From contig QANU01044385.1 of assembly GCA_003254905.1 (NCBI GenBank), forward strand, positions 62,001-126,000: a stretch of DNA of 64,000 nt, read 5' to 3'. Below, piece by piece: positions 34,278 through 46,704 of the stretch; within the stretch, counting starts at the first letter, position 1; each line of letters opens with the position of its first letter. This DNA is from Nissolia schottii. Taxonomy: Eukaryota; Streptophyta; Magnoliopsida; Fabales; Fabaceae. Under the pieces are notes generated by a model, which did no database searches, was not told the DNA's origin, and worked only from the letters and a program-made list of their open reading frames with translations. The translations under genes and the position numbers were made by a program.

Positions 34278-34661
34278 ATGAGGCCTAGCGAACCAAGCAA
34301 CTCCACCATGGCTGCATCAACATCAAATGCCGCTGATATCAGAAAGCTCCATTCTCCAATTCCATACCTCTTTGGTGGCCTATCTCTCATGCTAGCACTC
34401 ATAGCAGTTTCATTGCTGTTCTTAGCTTGGTCCTATAGAAAGAGATATTCTTCTAATTCCTCTAATTCAGCACCATCATCAAATGGTGGTGGTGGTGATG
34501 AAGAGAAAGGACACAACAAGATGGTGGATCAAGTGGAGACGAGTAGTTCAAAGCCAAAGATTGTTGTGATCATGGCTGGTGAGAGCAACCCAACTTATTT
34601 GGCCAAGCCAGTTTCATCATCATCATCCAAAACCCATACACAACAACAACAAGAAGTTTGA
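34278..34661 (+). CDS. GLUTAMINE DUMPER (GDU) family membrane protein
   Basis: A single-exon 127-residue protein. GDU proteins are small plant-specific plasma-membrane proteins that stimulate amino-acid export and interact with RING ubiquitin ligases of the LOG2 type. The diagnostic features are present in order. SPIPYLFGGLSLMLALIAVS (26-45) opens the single transmembrane helix, which runs to about 52 and is followed by basic YRKRY. A Ser/Gly-rich linker comes next, then the VIMAG motif (97-101) in KPKIVVIMAGESNPTYLAKP. The N-terminus has two possible starts (Met1 and Met11); Met1 is chosen as the first ATG after the TATA box. The C-terminus is Ser/Gln-rich. No defects were seen. Which GDU paralogue it is cannot be decided by eye. 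Confidence 0.93.
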   Translation: MRPSEPSNSTMAASTSNAADIRKLHSPIPYLFGGLSLMLALIAVSLLFLAWSYRKRYSSNSSNSAPSSNGGGGDEEKGHNKMVDQVETSSSKPKIVVIMAGESNPTYLAKPVSSSSSKTHTQQQQEV

Positions 34662-36239
34662 TAGCGAAAACTATGTAAGGATGTGTCTCTGAGGCACTTC
34701 ATCAAACACGTACAGAGCAAGAGAGAAACAATCATAACATTTTCTTGATCTTCTTCCTCTTTATTTGTTCTCTTCATGTTTTTGGTTATTCTCATTGTAC
34801 CATTGATGTATATGCATACCGTTGCTCCGGGCAAAGTTCAAAGAAGTCCAATCGGCCAAGTATTACACCAAACCAATCAGCCGTTAGGTTGAGAACATTT
34901 CTTAGTAAGAGACAGTGTACTGAGACTGAGTTCAGAACATATCGGCGCCTATGATTAGTGAGGGTCTGGTCCATGTACATATATACCTTTTCTGTCATTA
35001 AATGAGTTTCTGATATTCTAACATTAAGGTGATGTTAAATACTAATACACCGTTTCATATATTATGACCTACACTTATATAATGTGATGTGAGTATGTGT
35101 CGAGAGGGTATTTTGATGTTTAACACCAACCTTAATGTCTAAATAGAATTTTTGTAATTAAAATTGAATAGCAATGCTTTTAGATTATTTTTTATTTTCT
35201 CATATACATGATTTCTGCCTCTTCTCTCTACTTTATTTTCTTTTGCTTGGGAAAATTCTATTAAGGGACATGATAGATTGTTGAATCAGGCAAATTACAT
35301 GTGTTGCTGAATCACTGGCCGAAACATGAGATATAGAAAGAAGAAGAGGGATAAATATTAAAGAAAAAATAAATTTTATTATTGGATTTATTTAATTTTC
35401 TATACAACCTGTGCATTTACCACAGAACTATGTGCCCCAACAAATTAACCTCGCAATAGAGTGCCCCAATCAAATAATATACTTCATCTCATACGTTCGA
35501 ACACACGAATTATGTGGTCATGTGTTTTTTCACTTTATCTTAACCTTTGAGATAGAAATCATTAGTTATGTGCAAAAAAATTTTCTGCCTCCTTTAGAGA
35601 ATTTGAACACATGACTCCATAAATTAGGACCAAGAAAATGTCACTTAATCAACCCCAAAAATAATAACGTGGTTGAGCAGGTTTAGTATTCTCTTTCTTC
35701 ATGATGGATTCACCTTTATAAAGTCATTGTTAATTGTCACTAATTTTAAATTGTTCAAATAACATAACTCAAAAAAAAAAATGATAGATAAGATAGGTGA
35801 GAAAACCCTTAGCAAGAATACTACTAGATGTAGAAGAATATACACACACCGCGAAGTGACTAAAAACTGAATCCATAGCTGAAGTTAACCAACTCTAACT
35901 AATTAAGACATGTACTACGTTAAGTGTAAAAAGATGGAGATTGGAGATCATGTGCAGTGTGAACTTGTTATTGTATTTTTTTTGGTCAGCATGAGTACTT
36001 CAACCTAAGGTCACTGGCCATGATGGTATGACATGTTATCATGAAATGCAGCCTCTCTTCGGCCCTATGGGCTTCGTTTGTAATGGTATTGCCTCTCGAA
36101 AACATGATGTTCAAAAATCCCCTAACGAGTGAGTGACCAAAATCACTCTCCGAGTCCATTATTGCAATTTTTTTTTTCTTTTACACCATACTTTCTTCTT
36201 TCATAGTAATTGGCGCTTTGAAAAAATGACAGTTACTAT
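34662..36239. other. 3' flank and intergenic stretch
   Basis: The first few hundred bases are presumably 3' UTR of the GDU gene. Beyond about 35000 it is AT-rich with no recognised gene. Open frames at 34745-34954 and 35411-35614 have no recognisable features. Confidence 0.5.
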
Positions 36240-36840
36240 GAAATAAAGATGACAAAATGTCAAATATTCTTAAATTTTTTAGTCAATTTAGGTCGTATTA
36301 TTTCATAAATTAATCAATTTAATCTTTATTATTTTTTCATTGGATCAATTTCATCTTTTTTTTTTTTGCTAATTTAGTTCTTCAAAATTATAAAATTTAG
36401 ATAAATTAATTGTTTTATCCATCCCCTAAACTGAGATAACTAAATTAGAGCATAATGAAGGGATCTGACACATTAAAGATTCACGCCACTTCTTTCATGT
36501 CAAAAACAACGTCGTTTTACACAAGTAATAGTGCATCTCCTTTAAGCAAAATGATGTTATTTCGTATCCCATATTTACAAAACGTATGCCGTCACGATGA
36601 AAAACATGCATACATTGATGAGGATATGTTTGGAAAATATAAAAATGAGGTGTTTGAGTATTTAAATGACAAAGTAGACACATTTTTACTTAAATTGATA
36701 GATTTAAAAAATAATAAGGACTATAGTGACAAAAAAATTTAAGAATAATGAAATTAACTAATTTAAAAAACAATAAAATCTAAATTGATCGAAAATTTAA
36801 AAGGAATGAATTTGTCCAAATTAAAAAAAAAAACATGGAG
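36240..36840. repeat. degenerate foldback element
   Basis: The left part (about 36270-36440) repeats 'aattaatcaatttaatct'-type words, and the right part (36690-36830) carries their complements ('aaattaactaatttaaaaa'). This gives a loose inverted arrangement around a more complex centre (36450-36680), like the Mutator-type MITEs in legume-like genomes. Ends and target duplication are not resolved. The 95-codon frame in the centre is not recognised. Confidence 0.35.
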
Positions 36841-39247
36841 TATGCGACGGTGTTGTCAATATTGTATTTAAAACGGCGAAATGATCAACAACTTTATCAA
36901 GAAGTTATTACAACTACCATGAAAAATAAAATAAAATGTTTTTATAAAGTTGAAGAATGACATAATTTGTATAGTAACTAAATTATAAACTAGACTAGGA
37001 CATAAATATAGAGATATAGGAACAAAGACATGAAAATAAGAAAATAAATCAGTCTTATATTCTGTTTGGTGATAGTATATAAGATGCGTTTATTTGTATC
37101 TATATCTTATTCAATTTAATAGAGACAAGATAAAAAAATACACTTTAAATAACTTAAAATATATTTATTATTTTAATTTAATAGAAAAAAATTAAAAAAA
37201 ATATACACATTATCTTAATATGAAATGTTGTATCTATATATTTTATCTTTGTGTTTCAGCAAAACAGAAATATAAAAAATACACTAATATAAAATTTTAT
37301 AAAAAATTATTTAAAATCCCAATATTTAATTTTAAAAAGTAAGATTTTTAAATTTTTAAATTTTTAAAACATTATTTTTTTAAATAAAATTTGAGTTTCT
37401 TATCAGATGTTTTAACCCACTTGATAGCCCCCACCCTTATGTATATAAGCTTGAGCATGAGGGTGTAGCTCCATGGATGATGTCTTAAACAGTAAAAAGC
37501 AGTACTGTACTTGGCGATGACTGGTCTTTTGTAGTTTGTAGTCTTGCGTTTGACCACAACTCTTGAATTAAAAAAAAGTAATAACAATTGAAGGAAAAAA
37601 AGCCTCACAGTTTCAGAAGCCAACAGAGATTCATTCATTCATCCTCAGCCCCCTGACTCAGGCCCCCCCTGTGTGGACATATGTCTCAACAGTGAACAAT
37701 CACAGTCCCTGTCGTTTTGTTCGAAAACGACACCGAAAAACTTCTCCTCTCTATCTTTCTCTCTCCAGTCTCTATAGTCTCTCTACTGTTACTGTAGTAC
37801 ATAAATCAAAAAGATTTTTTTTCAGATGCACAGTGAAATTAATTATTGGGTCACACACACATAGTAATCTAATTGGTATAGTGTGGTCTATAGTTACTTC
37901 ATTTATGGTACTAACTAGTGCTATCGTCATTTTCAACAACCATGCATAATTCTTTTAGGTAAATAATTAATTTAATTGTAACATTTTATTTTAATGTCAA
38001 TTTGGTTATGAAGGATGTTTTGACATTACTTTGATTCAAACATGTTAATTAATTCTATATAACTCGCATAATGATCGAACTACAAAATTTTGATTATTTT
38101 AAAAAGCTTATACAAACATACTAAATTAATTATTAAAAGAAGTAAATATTTTAACCAATAAACCGAAAGAAACGCATTCAATATCTCATGCAATTGCGCC
38201 AAACACTCGTAAAAACCAGGCACACAGCTTCTTCTTCTGCATGTATGTATATAATGAATGAATGAATGAATCTCAGATTCTTGGCTACTGTGTCACCCAC
38301 CTCTTCACCTGGAATTTCCCCTTTACCCATTCCCAAATCTCTCTTACAGCACTACTGTGCCCATGGACATACATAGTAGAAGCACTGTTGCGTCAGAAAC
38401 CTTTTCTTAAAAGAGAAACAACTATAGCCACGTGCACTTATTTTATTAATTTTTTTTTCTTCCTCCATTTTTATTTATAGCTTAAGATAAAGACGCACTT
38501 TTACTTATCATGGTAGGATGAATTACTATTTGAGTTTAATCACAATTCATTCACATTGTAAATTTTTTATTTTATTACAATGACATCTAATTAAATTTTA
38601 TCATATAAATAAAAATAATTAATTTTATTTTTATTATTTAAAAAGTTATACAAGTAAAATAATTTAATTATATGATAATATAAAAAAATTTACACTATTA
38701 ACAAATACTAATTAATTTCTTACTATTTACATTAATATATTAATTTTGTTTTTGTTTCTTCCTATCTCTCATAACATGAGTATGTGTGTGTGTGTAAAGA
38801 GAATCTTGATACTTTGTTTAAATTCAGCTTGATTAATTATGCTACGATCCAAATGAAGCACAAACAAAAAAACCATGACTATTCATTGGAGTATTCTACT
38901 ATACTTTGATGTTACACAATTTATGATTAGTTTGGTGCAGAATTTCATTATTATTTTTTGTTGCTGTGAAAAACAAGGACAAAACAACTAATACAATGCA
39001 CCACAAGAGTCTCCAAGGAGCGCAGAAACCTTGTGTGCTCAACAACCATATATCAATTTCTATTTTTTTTTTCTTCATGATTTAAAGGAAGACTTAAATA
39101 AAAAAATATGGACAAACAAGAATAAATTTAGAGTCTCTCATCAAGATTTAACAATGGTCTGTGCAATTAAATATAATCAAAACAATTGGTAAGAAAATGA
39201 CACATATTTTAAAAAGATGTGAGTTTAATTTTCATTATCGATGTGTG
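36841..39247. other. AT-rich intergenic region
   Basis: No gene is recognised. A C/T-rich stretch at 37640-37800 and another at 38220-38410 look like plant leader or promoter sequence, but no coding exon follows either on the plus strand. A GAAT repeat (ATGAATGAATGAATGAATC) lies near 38253-38271. Confidence 0.45.
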
Positions 39248-39252
39248 AGAGT

Positions 39253-42200
39253 TGTAACATCCCGCTTTTTCACTGTACGGATAATTAGTGTAATAGATAA
39301 TTATAGGTTAATTAGGGAAGTAAAAAAATTAAATTAATTTTCTAATCATGATTAGGGAATTAAAATGGGAAACTAATAGGTAGAGTATCCCTAGGAAATA
39401 AGACATGTCGCGGCTTGAGGTTCGGCAGACAACCGAATAGTCGTTATTCGCTGATGAAACTTTCTGGCGCGCAAAAGGTGTCCGTGAAAATAATCCTCCG
39501 GAGAAAAATTCACAAAACACCTTTAAATAATACCCTTAGGTAGGGGGAGGTTAGAGGATCGCGACGGTATAAACGGAATATTTTTCGGACGACCGTGCGC
39601 GACGCACTGAGACTGCGAGCGATAAAACACGAGCGAACCAGAACCGGGAGAAAATGTAGTTTCAGCAGCTGAACTAAGAGAGAAGAGCTGCACGGTCTGA
39701 TTATGATCCCCTAAACCATGCTTCCTTACTTGCCTTACACGCTTCACCAAATCCCATCACATGGCCATACCTTTGCCCATGCTTTCTATTATTCATCACT
39801 TTTTCTAAATCCTAAAAATATCAATCAATTTCCCTCACAAACAACCCTCTAAAACCGAAGCCTCACCCCAAAAATCCCAAGAGAAATTCCATCTTCTAAA
39901 TCCTCCATAACCACACCTCAAGCCAAGCTCCAAAAACACTACTTTGTCTCCAAGAAAGCAAGCATTCTTGCCATCCTCTTCCACCTTCCAAGAACCGAAA
40001 CACAACCCCTCAAATCTCCTCATCTTGGTTCATTTTCTTCCTCCCAAAATCAAGAAGGACAACCTCATCACCCTCCACCTTGTTCGAAGTTTTCACCTTG
40101 GATAAAGGAGGAGCTCAAGCTTTGGAAGCAACAAGGCTTGTGGGACTTCACTCCAAGCTTCCCTCACCACCACCAGGTTCTTCTATAGGTGGGTAAACTT
40201 GACTTGGTCACCCCTTGGTGGCTTATGTTTGCTTGTATGTGTTTATATGCTTTTATGCCTTATGATAAACTATGATAGAAGTGCTATGCTAGGACTTAGG
40301 AGATGATTCTGAAGGGTCCTGTGACCTGGACTAAATAGGATTTGATGTGTGGAATATGTGTGAAAAACTCGAGAGGAGTCCATGAGAAAAGAGGAAGAAG
40401 AAAGCAAGAAAAACCCAGTATTCGGTTCCAGGTTCGCCAGTGACTGTGTCGTGGGTCTGCGGAGGATCCCTGGGGTGTGAATGCGAGAAAATGAGAGAAA
40501 ATAAGTAGAGGCGTAAGTGCGGAGTGGTTCCGCGGATGGTGATGGAGAGGAGTCTAGAAAGTTGATGAGGGGGTACCTGGGAAGGTGTTGAATGGGTTCC
40601 GCGGAGGAACCCTGGAATGATGAGAGGGTTATGTGAAGAATGTCGAGTGGGCACTAGGAGTGGTACTGCATGGGTTTCGCGGAGGAACCCTGGAGTGATG
40701 AGAGGGCTACGTGAAAAGTGTTGAGGGAGCACCAGGAGTGGTGTTGCATGGGTTCCACGTAGGACCCCTGGAATGTTGAGAGGGTTGCGTGAAGAGTACT
40801 GAGTGAGCATCAGTAGTGGTGTAGAGTGGGGTTCCGCGGAGGATCCCTAGAGTGCGAGTGCTAAGTAGGTTCCGCGGAGGGACCCCGAAGTTGATAAGTG
40901 AGTACAAGCATGTGTATGATGAATGAATGAGTTAGGTTTATGATGATGTATGATGATGTATAAGGAATGTGTTATTAGGTATGTTTATGATGAGTACATG
41001 ATAGATTTGTATAATGATGTATGTGGAACATTGCATGTAGAATATGTATGTTAGGAATGATTATGCTATCATGCATCATGAGAACTAGAGGTTAATCATG
41101 TAAAGTTTAAAGAGCATAATTGAACCTTAGGGAACAAGTATGTAGCTATATGATAGGATGCATCTCTCTTGGCAGAAACGCCCCTCACCAGTCCCCACAA
41201 AGGGGTGGATTGGTTAATGATGAAGAATGAAAAGAAAGAAAGAAACGAAAGGAAGAATGAGAAAGGGTGACGTCACGCCTAAGGTTATGAGTATGATGAT
41301 GTATGAGTCCAACGCTTGGTTGCGTCGCAAGGGCAAACCCCCGCCTCCTACCTAGTGGAGGTTAGCCCACTTGATTGGCGGCAATGGACACTAGACCCCA
41401 TCGGTGGTTAGCAACCACTCTGGTGTGAGCGCAGCTGGGTCGTCGTCAAGTTGGGAATAGAAGTGGATGTAGTCGTTTGGCCACGACTACATGAGCGGAG
41501 GACTAGAGGAAGACGCTAACCCGGGTAAGCCGGTATGCGTAAGAAAAAGAATGAGAAGACGCTAACCGGATTACGCGTGAGAAAAGAAAAGAAGGACGTT
41601 AACCCGAGCAAGCCGGTATGCGTGAGAGAACCCCATGCATAGAGTATGAAATGAATGTGTATGAAATAATGTGATGAATGAGTATATGAGAAATGAATAT
41701 GTGATGAGCAAGTATGTGATGCATCAGTATATGATAAAGTATGTAAGTATATGTATGAAGTAAGTACCGTCAAGAGAACGCTCGAGACGGCTATATATAT
41801 GCGAGAAAAGTTAACAAGCACGAGAACTTAGATAAGCAAGACTAGTTCCCCAGTCACCTAGTAAAGTAGATAAAGCCGTTTAGGACCTTAGGCCAGATAA
41901 TAATCAGTAGGATGTTAGTATGCATGTTCACTTAGAAAACCTGAGCGGCCGATTGATAAGTGAGTTAAAAGAGATCCCCCGACGCCAAGGTAAACCACTG
42001 AAGACGAATGTTCTCACCCCCACTCACTTATGCTTCCAGGAGCAGACGTGAGCTATGAGAAGCAATCAGAGGATCAAAAGAAAGAACGGAGGACAAGCTA
42101 CCAATGACGGACGGACAGAGCTTCAAGGCTATGAAGACATGCTTAGCTGGTTATACGATAGATGAACTTTTATTACGTATATGGATGATTATGACATGTA

Positions 42201-42514
42201 TATGTACTTTATTATAATAATATGTGACTTGTTGTACTCATTTGTGACGGACCATGTATTGATTATGTAATTGCCTAGACTAAGGATAATGAATATTCGC
42301 AAGTCCTATCGTTTGTCTTATATATTGTGATTCACACATAGCTCATATTTTGTAAATAAGCACTTAGTAACAAAGTTTTAAATTGGTCCATATTTTCCTT
42401 AATCAAGTATTTTCAAAAAAGTAATAAGGGATTATAAGTATTCCCACCAAGTGATTAACAATCTAGTGAGCATTGCGTACTACTTGAGGGTATGCAGTTA
42501 GCTAGAGTGTTACA
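39253..42514. mobile_element. long solo LTR (TGTAACATCCCG family), perfect 5-bp target duplication
   Basis: The unit starts TGTAACATCCCGCTTTTTC and ends GCTAGAGTGTTACA, so the ends form a 7-bp inverted TGTAACA/TGTTACA. It is flanked by AGAGT on both sides (39248-39252 and 42515-42519). There is no gag-pol coding sequence in its 3262 bp. It shares ordered blocks with the unit at 52832-55725, for example TTTTTCGGA..ACCGT.CGCGA, AGGTGGGTAAAC, GTTCCCCA.TCACCTAGTAA and GTTCTCA.CCCCCACTC. Long LTRs with TGTAAC-type ends are typical of Tekay/Del chromoviruses, but that family assignment is inference. Open frames inside are translations of its internal repeats. Confidence 0.85.
40430..40895. repeat. 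~80-bp tandem repeats with palindromic core inside the LTR
   Basis: At least five degenerate units, each centred on GGTTCCGCGGAGGAACCC, occur near 40453, 40597, 40674, 40749, 40830 and 40868 with irregular ~75-85 bp (last ~40 bp) spacing. The core is itself an inverted repeat (GGTTCC/GGAACC around GCGGA), so the array could form a row of short hairpins. Confidence 0.65.
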
Positions 42515-42917
42515 AGAGTTACGTTAATGAATAATCTGTAAGCGTCTCTCTAAGTGCTCAAAGAACATGTTTTAACTCTGATGAGATGATCGTAGCAAAT
42601 CCACCTAAAATTTTTATTCATAAAAAAAATCCAAGTGAATTTTAGCAGTGATATAATGTAATGACATAACTAAATAAGTCTTTCAATGATGATAATTAAT
42701 TATTCATAGTTTCTATCCAAGTACAAAGGTGGGAGCCTATAGGAGGGATTTTAAAAGTTAATTAAGCAGGTTTTATTTAATGTATGATTGTTAGTTCTAC
42801 TTAATTTGCATTTTCTACCAGAAGAATCATTTTAACAACTCTAAATTTATTTCGAGATTACTAAAACCAGCTTTCTTAACATAACCAAAAAATAAGGGGG
42901 GTGGAGATAAAAAAAGG

Positions 42918-43207
42918 AACAAGAACATGTTAGTATCTTTAACTTCTAATCTTCCACACCTGGGTCATTTACATTATGAACAAGAACCGCATGAAGAACA
43001 GCAAGTGTGTTAAAGAGGGATTGTCATTGTTTTTTTTTTTTTTTTAGTCGTATTGCATTTTCAACAAGAACATGTTAGTATCTTTAACTTCTGCATCTGG
43101 GTCATTTACATTATGAACAAGAACCGCATGAAGAACAACAAGTGAGTATTAAAGAGGGATTTTCATTGTTCTTTTTTTTTTTTTTGGTAGTCGCATTGCA
43201 TTTTCTT
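42918..43207. repeat. 145-bp tandem duplication
   Basis: A unit beginning AACAAGAACATGTTAGTATC at 42918 recurs at 43063 with the same landmarks: TGGGTCATTTACATTATGAA, AACCGCATGAAGAAC, a long T run and AGTCG.ATTGCATTTTC. Small indels separate the copies. No coding role is evident. The T runs suggest a minus-strand poly(A)-bearing origin, but nothing confirms it. Confidence 0.75.
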
Positions 43208-43991
43208 TTTCATTATTAAATTTTTTTTTTGTATTTTTATTTATCTTTGTTGGTGTTTTTATTTTCTTTTGTGGGGTGTTTATTCACTTTTATGGTTATA
43301 GTTTTTCTCCCTTTGTGGTTTTTTTTTCTTTTATAGTTATTTTTTCTTTGTGAAATTTCGTTTATGGAGATCTTATATATGAAGATAATATTTAGATTTA
43401 TCGTGAAAAATAGCGTAATGTATTCTTGTAACACTGATAGTGTTGGTCTTTAACATGAAAGATACTTGAACATCAATAGTCATCGAGTAAGGAGTAGAGT
43501 TACAAATCTTTGATTAATTCATAATGAAGAGTATATCTGTATCTTATTAATATTAGATATAATATATTGTTTTCAATTTATAAGTAACATTGTGTTGTTG
43601 TATAAATAAAATTCTTCTTTCTCCGTAAAAAACCAAGACGATGCAACTTTTAAATTTTCAATTTATATTCATTGAAATAACAAATCACCCATCCGTTGCA
43701 TGGCGTTGTAGAAGCGTTATTCATTTAGTGTAAACCTCTATTTTAATTCTCCAAATTTATATTTGTCATTTTATTAGTCCTTGAAAAATTTTATCATTAT
43801 ATTAGTCTCTCAATAATTTAAAATACCATTATATTAGTCATTTTCTTAACCCATGTGAGAAAATTAACTAAGAGATGATGTAACTCGGTTAAAAGACAAA
43901 GTTGTAAGACAAGGTGTAAAATTTTGATTGGCTAAGATGATTGTCCTTTGACGTTATAAATACAAATGAAAAATTCACTATTATTATACAG

Positions 43992-44260
43992 GCAATGACT
44001 TAAATGCACCAAATCATTCAACTCTTATTAAGGGTGAAACTATTTTTGAACACCGATAGACCTAAATTTCTCTTTTCAAAATCTAGAAACCCTTCATCAT
44101 CTCCGTTCCACTCACAACATCTCTACCGACCATATTACTGCTCTAAAATATATTTTATCATTGATAAAAATTTATTGAATAAGATTAACGTGGCCTATTA
44201 TGTCTATAAAATAAACCAACTTGGTGCATCACACCTTATAAGGTGCATTTAAGTCACTGC
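43992..44260. mobile_element. MITE with ~19-bp inverted termini
   Basis: The left end GCAATGACTTAAATGCACC and the reverse complement of the right end (GCAGTGACTTAAATGCACC) differ by one base. The 269-bp unit has no coding capacity that I recognise. Flanking duplications are not clear. The superfamily is undetermined. Confidence 0.6.
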
Positions 44261-44421
44261 TTTAATTACTATATATATATATATTAACTTTGTATTATAT
44301 TCTACATTTTACCGTTATATTAGTTGATTTTCTCACATTAATTAACTAAAAGACTATTGCGGAGACATTTTTAAGTATTAAGAGATTAATATGATGAGAA
44401 AAAGTTTTAAAGAGTTTTTTA

Positions 44422-45267
44422 TTATAATGTCCATGTTACTCAAGCAAATTATCAAAATGTCTCTGTTTCAAAACATATTTCAAGAATACACCTGTTTTGG
44501 CCAGAATGACACTCGTGGCCATGTGGCGAGGCCACATTAGATTTACAAATCCGCTAGGCGAAGCCACATAAAATTCGCCAACCCGCTTGACGAATCACCC
44601 CCAAATTTACCAACATGGACGCCACATGCACACTATATTCGCCAACCGATTTGGCAAATTCAATACAAATTTACCAATCGATTTGGCGAATTTGCCTTGA
44701 GGTAGGGTTAGGTGGAGAGGTAGGATGAAGAGGGTAAGGGGAGAGGATCCCTTTGCCTCAACCCGTGCTTTTCCTCCAATTCTGAAAAGGAATTCAATTC
44801 ACTTTGTATCTATATTGCACCCCTTAGACACATTTCATGACTTTATCAATCCACCACTGGTTGAAGCCAAAGGCCTTTAGCTAGGCAGCCTTTGAAGAAA
44901 TTCCATTCAATGCAATTGTAGGCATTGCTCATGTCTAATTGTACAATGAAAGCAAGACTTTATATTTGCAAATAAAAGGTAAAAGGGGATTTAAATGTAA
45001 AATTGTGGAAATTACTCAAGGGCAAATTCGCCACACCGGTTGGCAAATATAGTGCATATGTGGAGTCCATGCACGTTGGCGAATTGTATAGGGATTCGCC
45101 TACCATATTGGCGAATCTTACGTGACTTCGCCTAGCGGATTGGCGAATCTGACGTGGCCTCGCCACGTGGCTACGAGTGTCATGTTGGCCAAAACAGGTG
45201 TATTCATGTAATATGTTTTAAAAACAAGGACATTTTGATAATTTTTTTGAGTAATAGGGCATTATAG
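44422..45267. mobile_element. long-TIR (Mutator-like) element carrying a LINE RT fragment
   Basis: About 270-290 bp at the left (44422-44705) is the imperfect inverted repeat of the right end (about 45000-45267). Shared landmarks include ATTATCAAAATGTC, AATACACCTGTTTTGGCCA, GTGGCGAGGCCAC and CCGCTAGGCGAAG. Very long TIRs without an internal transposase are typical of nonautonomous Mutator-like elements. The central ~290 bp includes a minus-strand LINE reverse-transcriptase segment at 44955-44850 (FIVQLDMSNAYNCIEWNF). A 9-bp target duplication could not be confirmed because the flanks are A/T runs. Confidence 0.65.
44850..44955 (-). pseudogene. LINE reverse-transcriptase fragment inside the long-TIR element
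   Basis: The minus strand translates without a break to FIVQLDMSNAYNCIEWNFFK, then GCLAKGLW, before a stop. This matches RT motif A of plant LINEs (LDMSKAYDRVEW.FL). The catalytic-type Asp of LDM is present. Only about 35 codons remain. It is a captured or inserted piece. Confidence 0.7.
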
Positions 45268-45350
45268 TTTAAAAAAAAAAAAAACTCAGTTTCAAACGAC
45301 TAACGTGATAACTAATTAAAATTGGAGGATAAAAAATGAGATTTTACTCT

Positions 45351-46699
45351 TAATTTTAAAACAATCGAATCGAACCTATGTTGAAGGACATAATTCATCC
45401 ATCCATAACATAATTCATCCATCCATATGAGTTACCATAGATTAAAGCTCCAGATTAGGATAATTAATGGTGGGAGTGTACTAGGTAGCTTCTATTTGGT
45501 GCAGTTGGCTTTTAGCTTTTTATTCAACACAAACCATAATTAGTGCCAGATAAAGCAAGGATCTTTTTTGTCACTCATTCTTTTAATAAAAGTTATATAA
45601 TTTGGATGCTAAGCTTAAATATTTAATGACAAATAATATGTTATGATAAGATGGTTATCATTTTATCTTACGTATTATCATTCTAATCCTTCTAATAATG
45701 ACAATAGCACAATTACTGTTTGCAATGGATTAATTTGGACTTGATATCGCAACCCTTTCACATGAATATTTTTCGCGTGTGTACAAGTGGCCAAGTGGGG
45801 AAGGCAGCACTAATGGCAACTCACACTTGGGGGATGCATGCATGCATGTAGGCATTTAAGCTTACCTAACACGCAATATTTACACAATTTTTAAGTACAT
45901 GAATCTGATCATTAGTAATGATTAAGATTGATAAGATGTCTTTTTACCCTAAGCATAGGAAGAAAAAAACTTCAGTATTTCATAGTGTTACCAAATTCTT
46001 ATAGAAATATAATAATCAATAGTTTATTATTCTTTTTTAGGGATTTATAATTTAGATATAATTATCATCAAAATATTTTATTGATTATTTTAATTGATAT
46101 GAAAGAAAAATATAAGGCTGATTTGTTGGATAAAAAATAAAAAAATCTTATTTATTACTATTCAAATTGTAATTAGTTGACTATTATGTAAATTAGAGTA
46201 TAAACTTGTACAATGCACCAGATTATACAATTTAAATATAAAGTATATTGATTTAGCAAAAAATTACATCTAAAAATAAACTTTAACCATGTCTTTGAAT
46301 TCAAAAGACTAAAATTATTAAATCAATTCGATATAAATTTTTTTGTAGTTTGTTGTAGCAATAAAAATTTTAAGAATATTTTCAAAGAATAATGCACAAT
46401 TAGAAATAGCAATAGGGCAGAGTGGGAGCAAGAGACAGTCCCAGCTAGTGGATGACAATACATCATATCCTTGTTCGAATAATTATTCCTTACTACTCTA
46501 CGGATAAATGTGTACTTGTGGATATCCAATACATCATTAAAAAAATAATTAGAAAATTGAAATCAAACTCTAATAAGAATTTCAAAAAATTTGTCCAACC
46601 TAATACCAATAAATTTGTCAAAAGACAATCTACATAGATCCAACAACTTTAAACACGTGAAATAAAAGTAGTAAAAAAATATAAATGGAAACAATCCTC
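45351..46699. other. AT-rich intergenic region
   Basis: No gene is recognised. A GCATGCATGCATG repeat lies near 45836-45848. Open frames around 46323-46637 overlap on opposite strands and show no domain. Confidence 0.5.
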
Positions 46700-46704
46700 A
46701 ACAT

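Larger units (their letters stand above)
43730..45350. repeat. foldback element arms enclosing two further elements
   Basis: The left arm (43736-43900: CATTTTATTAGTCCTTGAAA, then ATATTAGTCTCTCAA) and right-side pieces (44310-44420 and 45290-45350, reading AGAGATTAATATGATGAGAA and TTTCAAACGACTAACGTGAT) are inverted relatives, as in a Mutator-like MITE. Two other elements, at 43992-44260 and 44422-45267, lie between them. The outer ends are approximate. Confidence 0.35.

Noticed and set aside
37640-38480. Possible gene leader or microRNA precursor from the C/T-rich patches
   Set aside because: No downstream exon, no hairpin with a known miRNA sequence, and no splice signals that I could support.
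40331-40907. 159-codon Pro/Arg/Thr-rich minus-strand open frame
   Set aside because: It is the translation of the ~80-bp palindromic tandem repeats inside the solo LTR.
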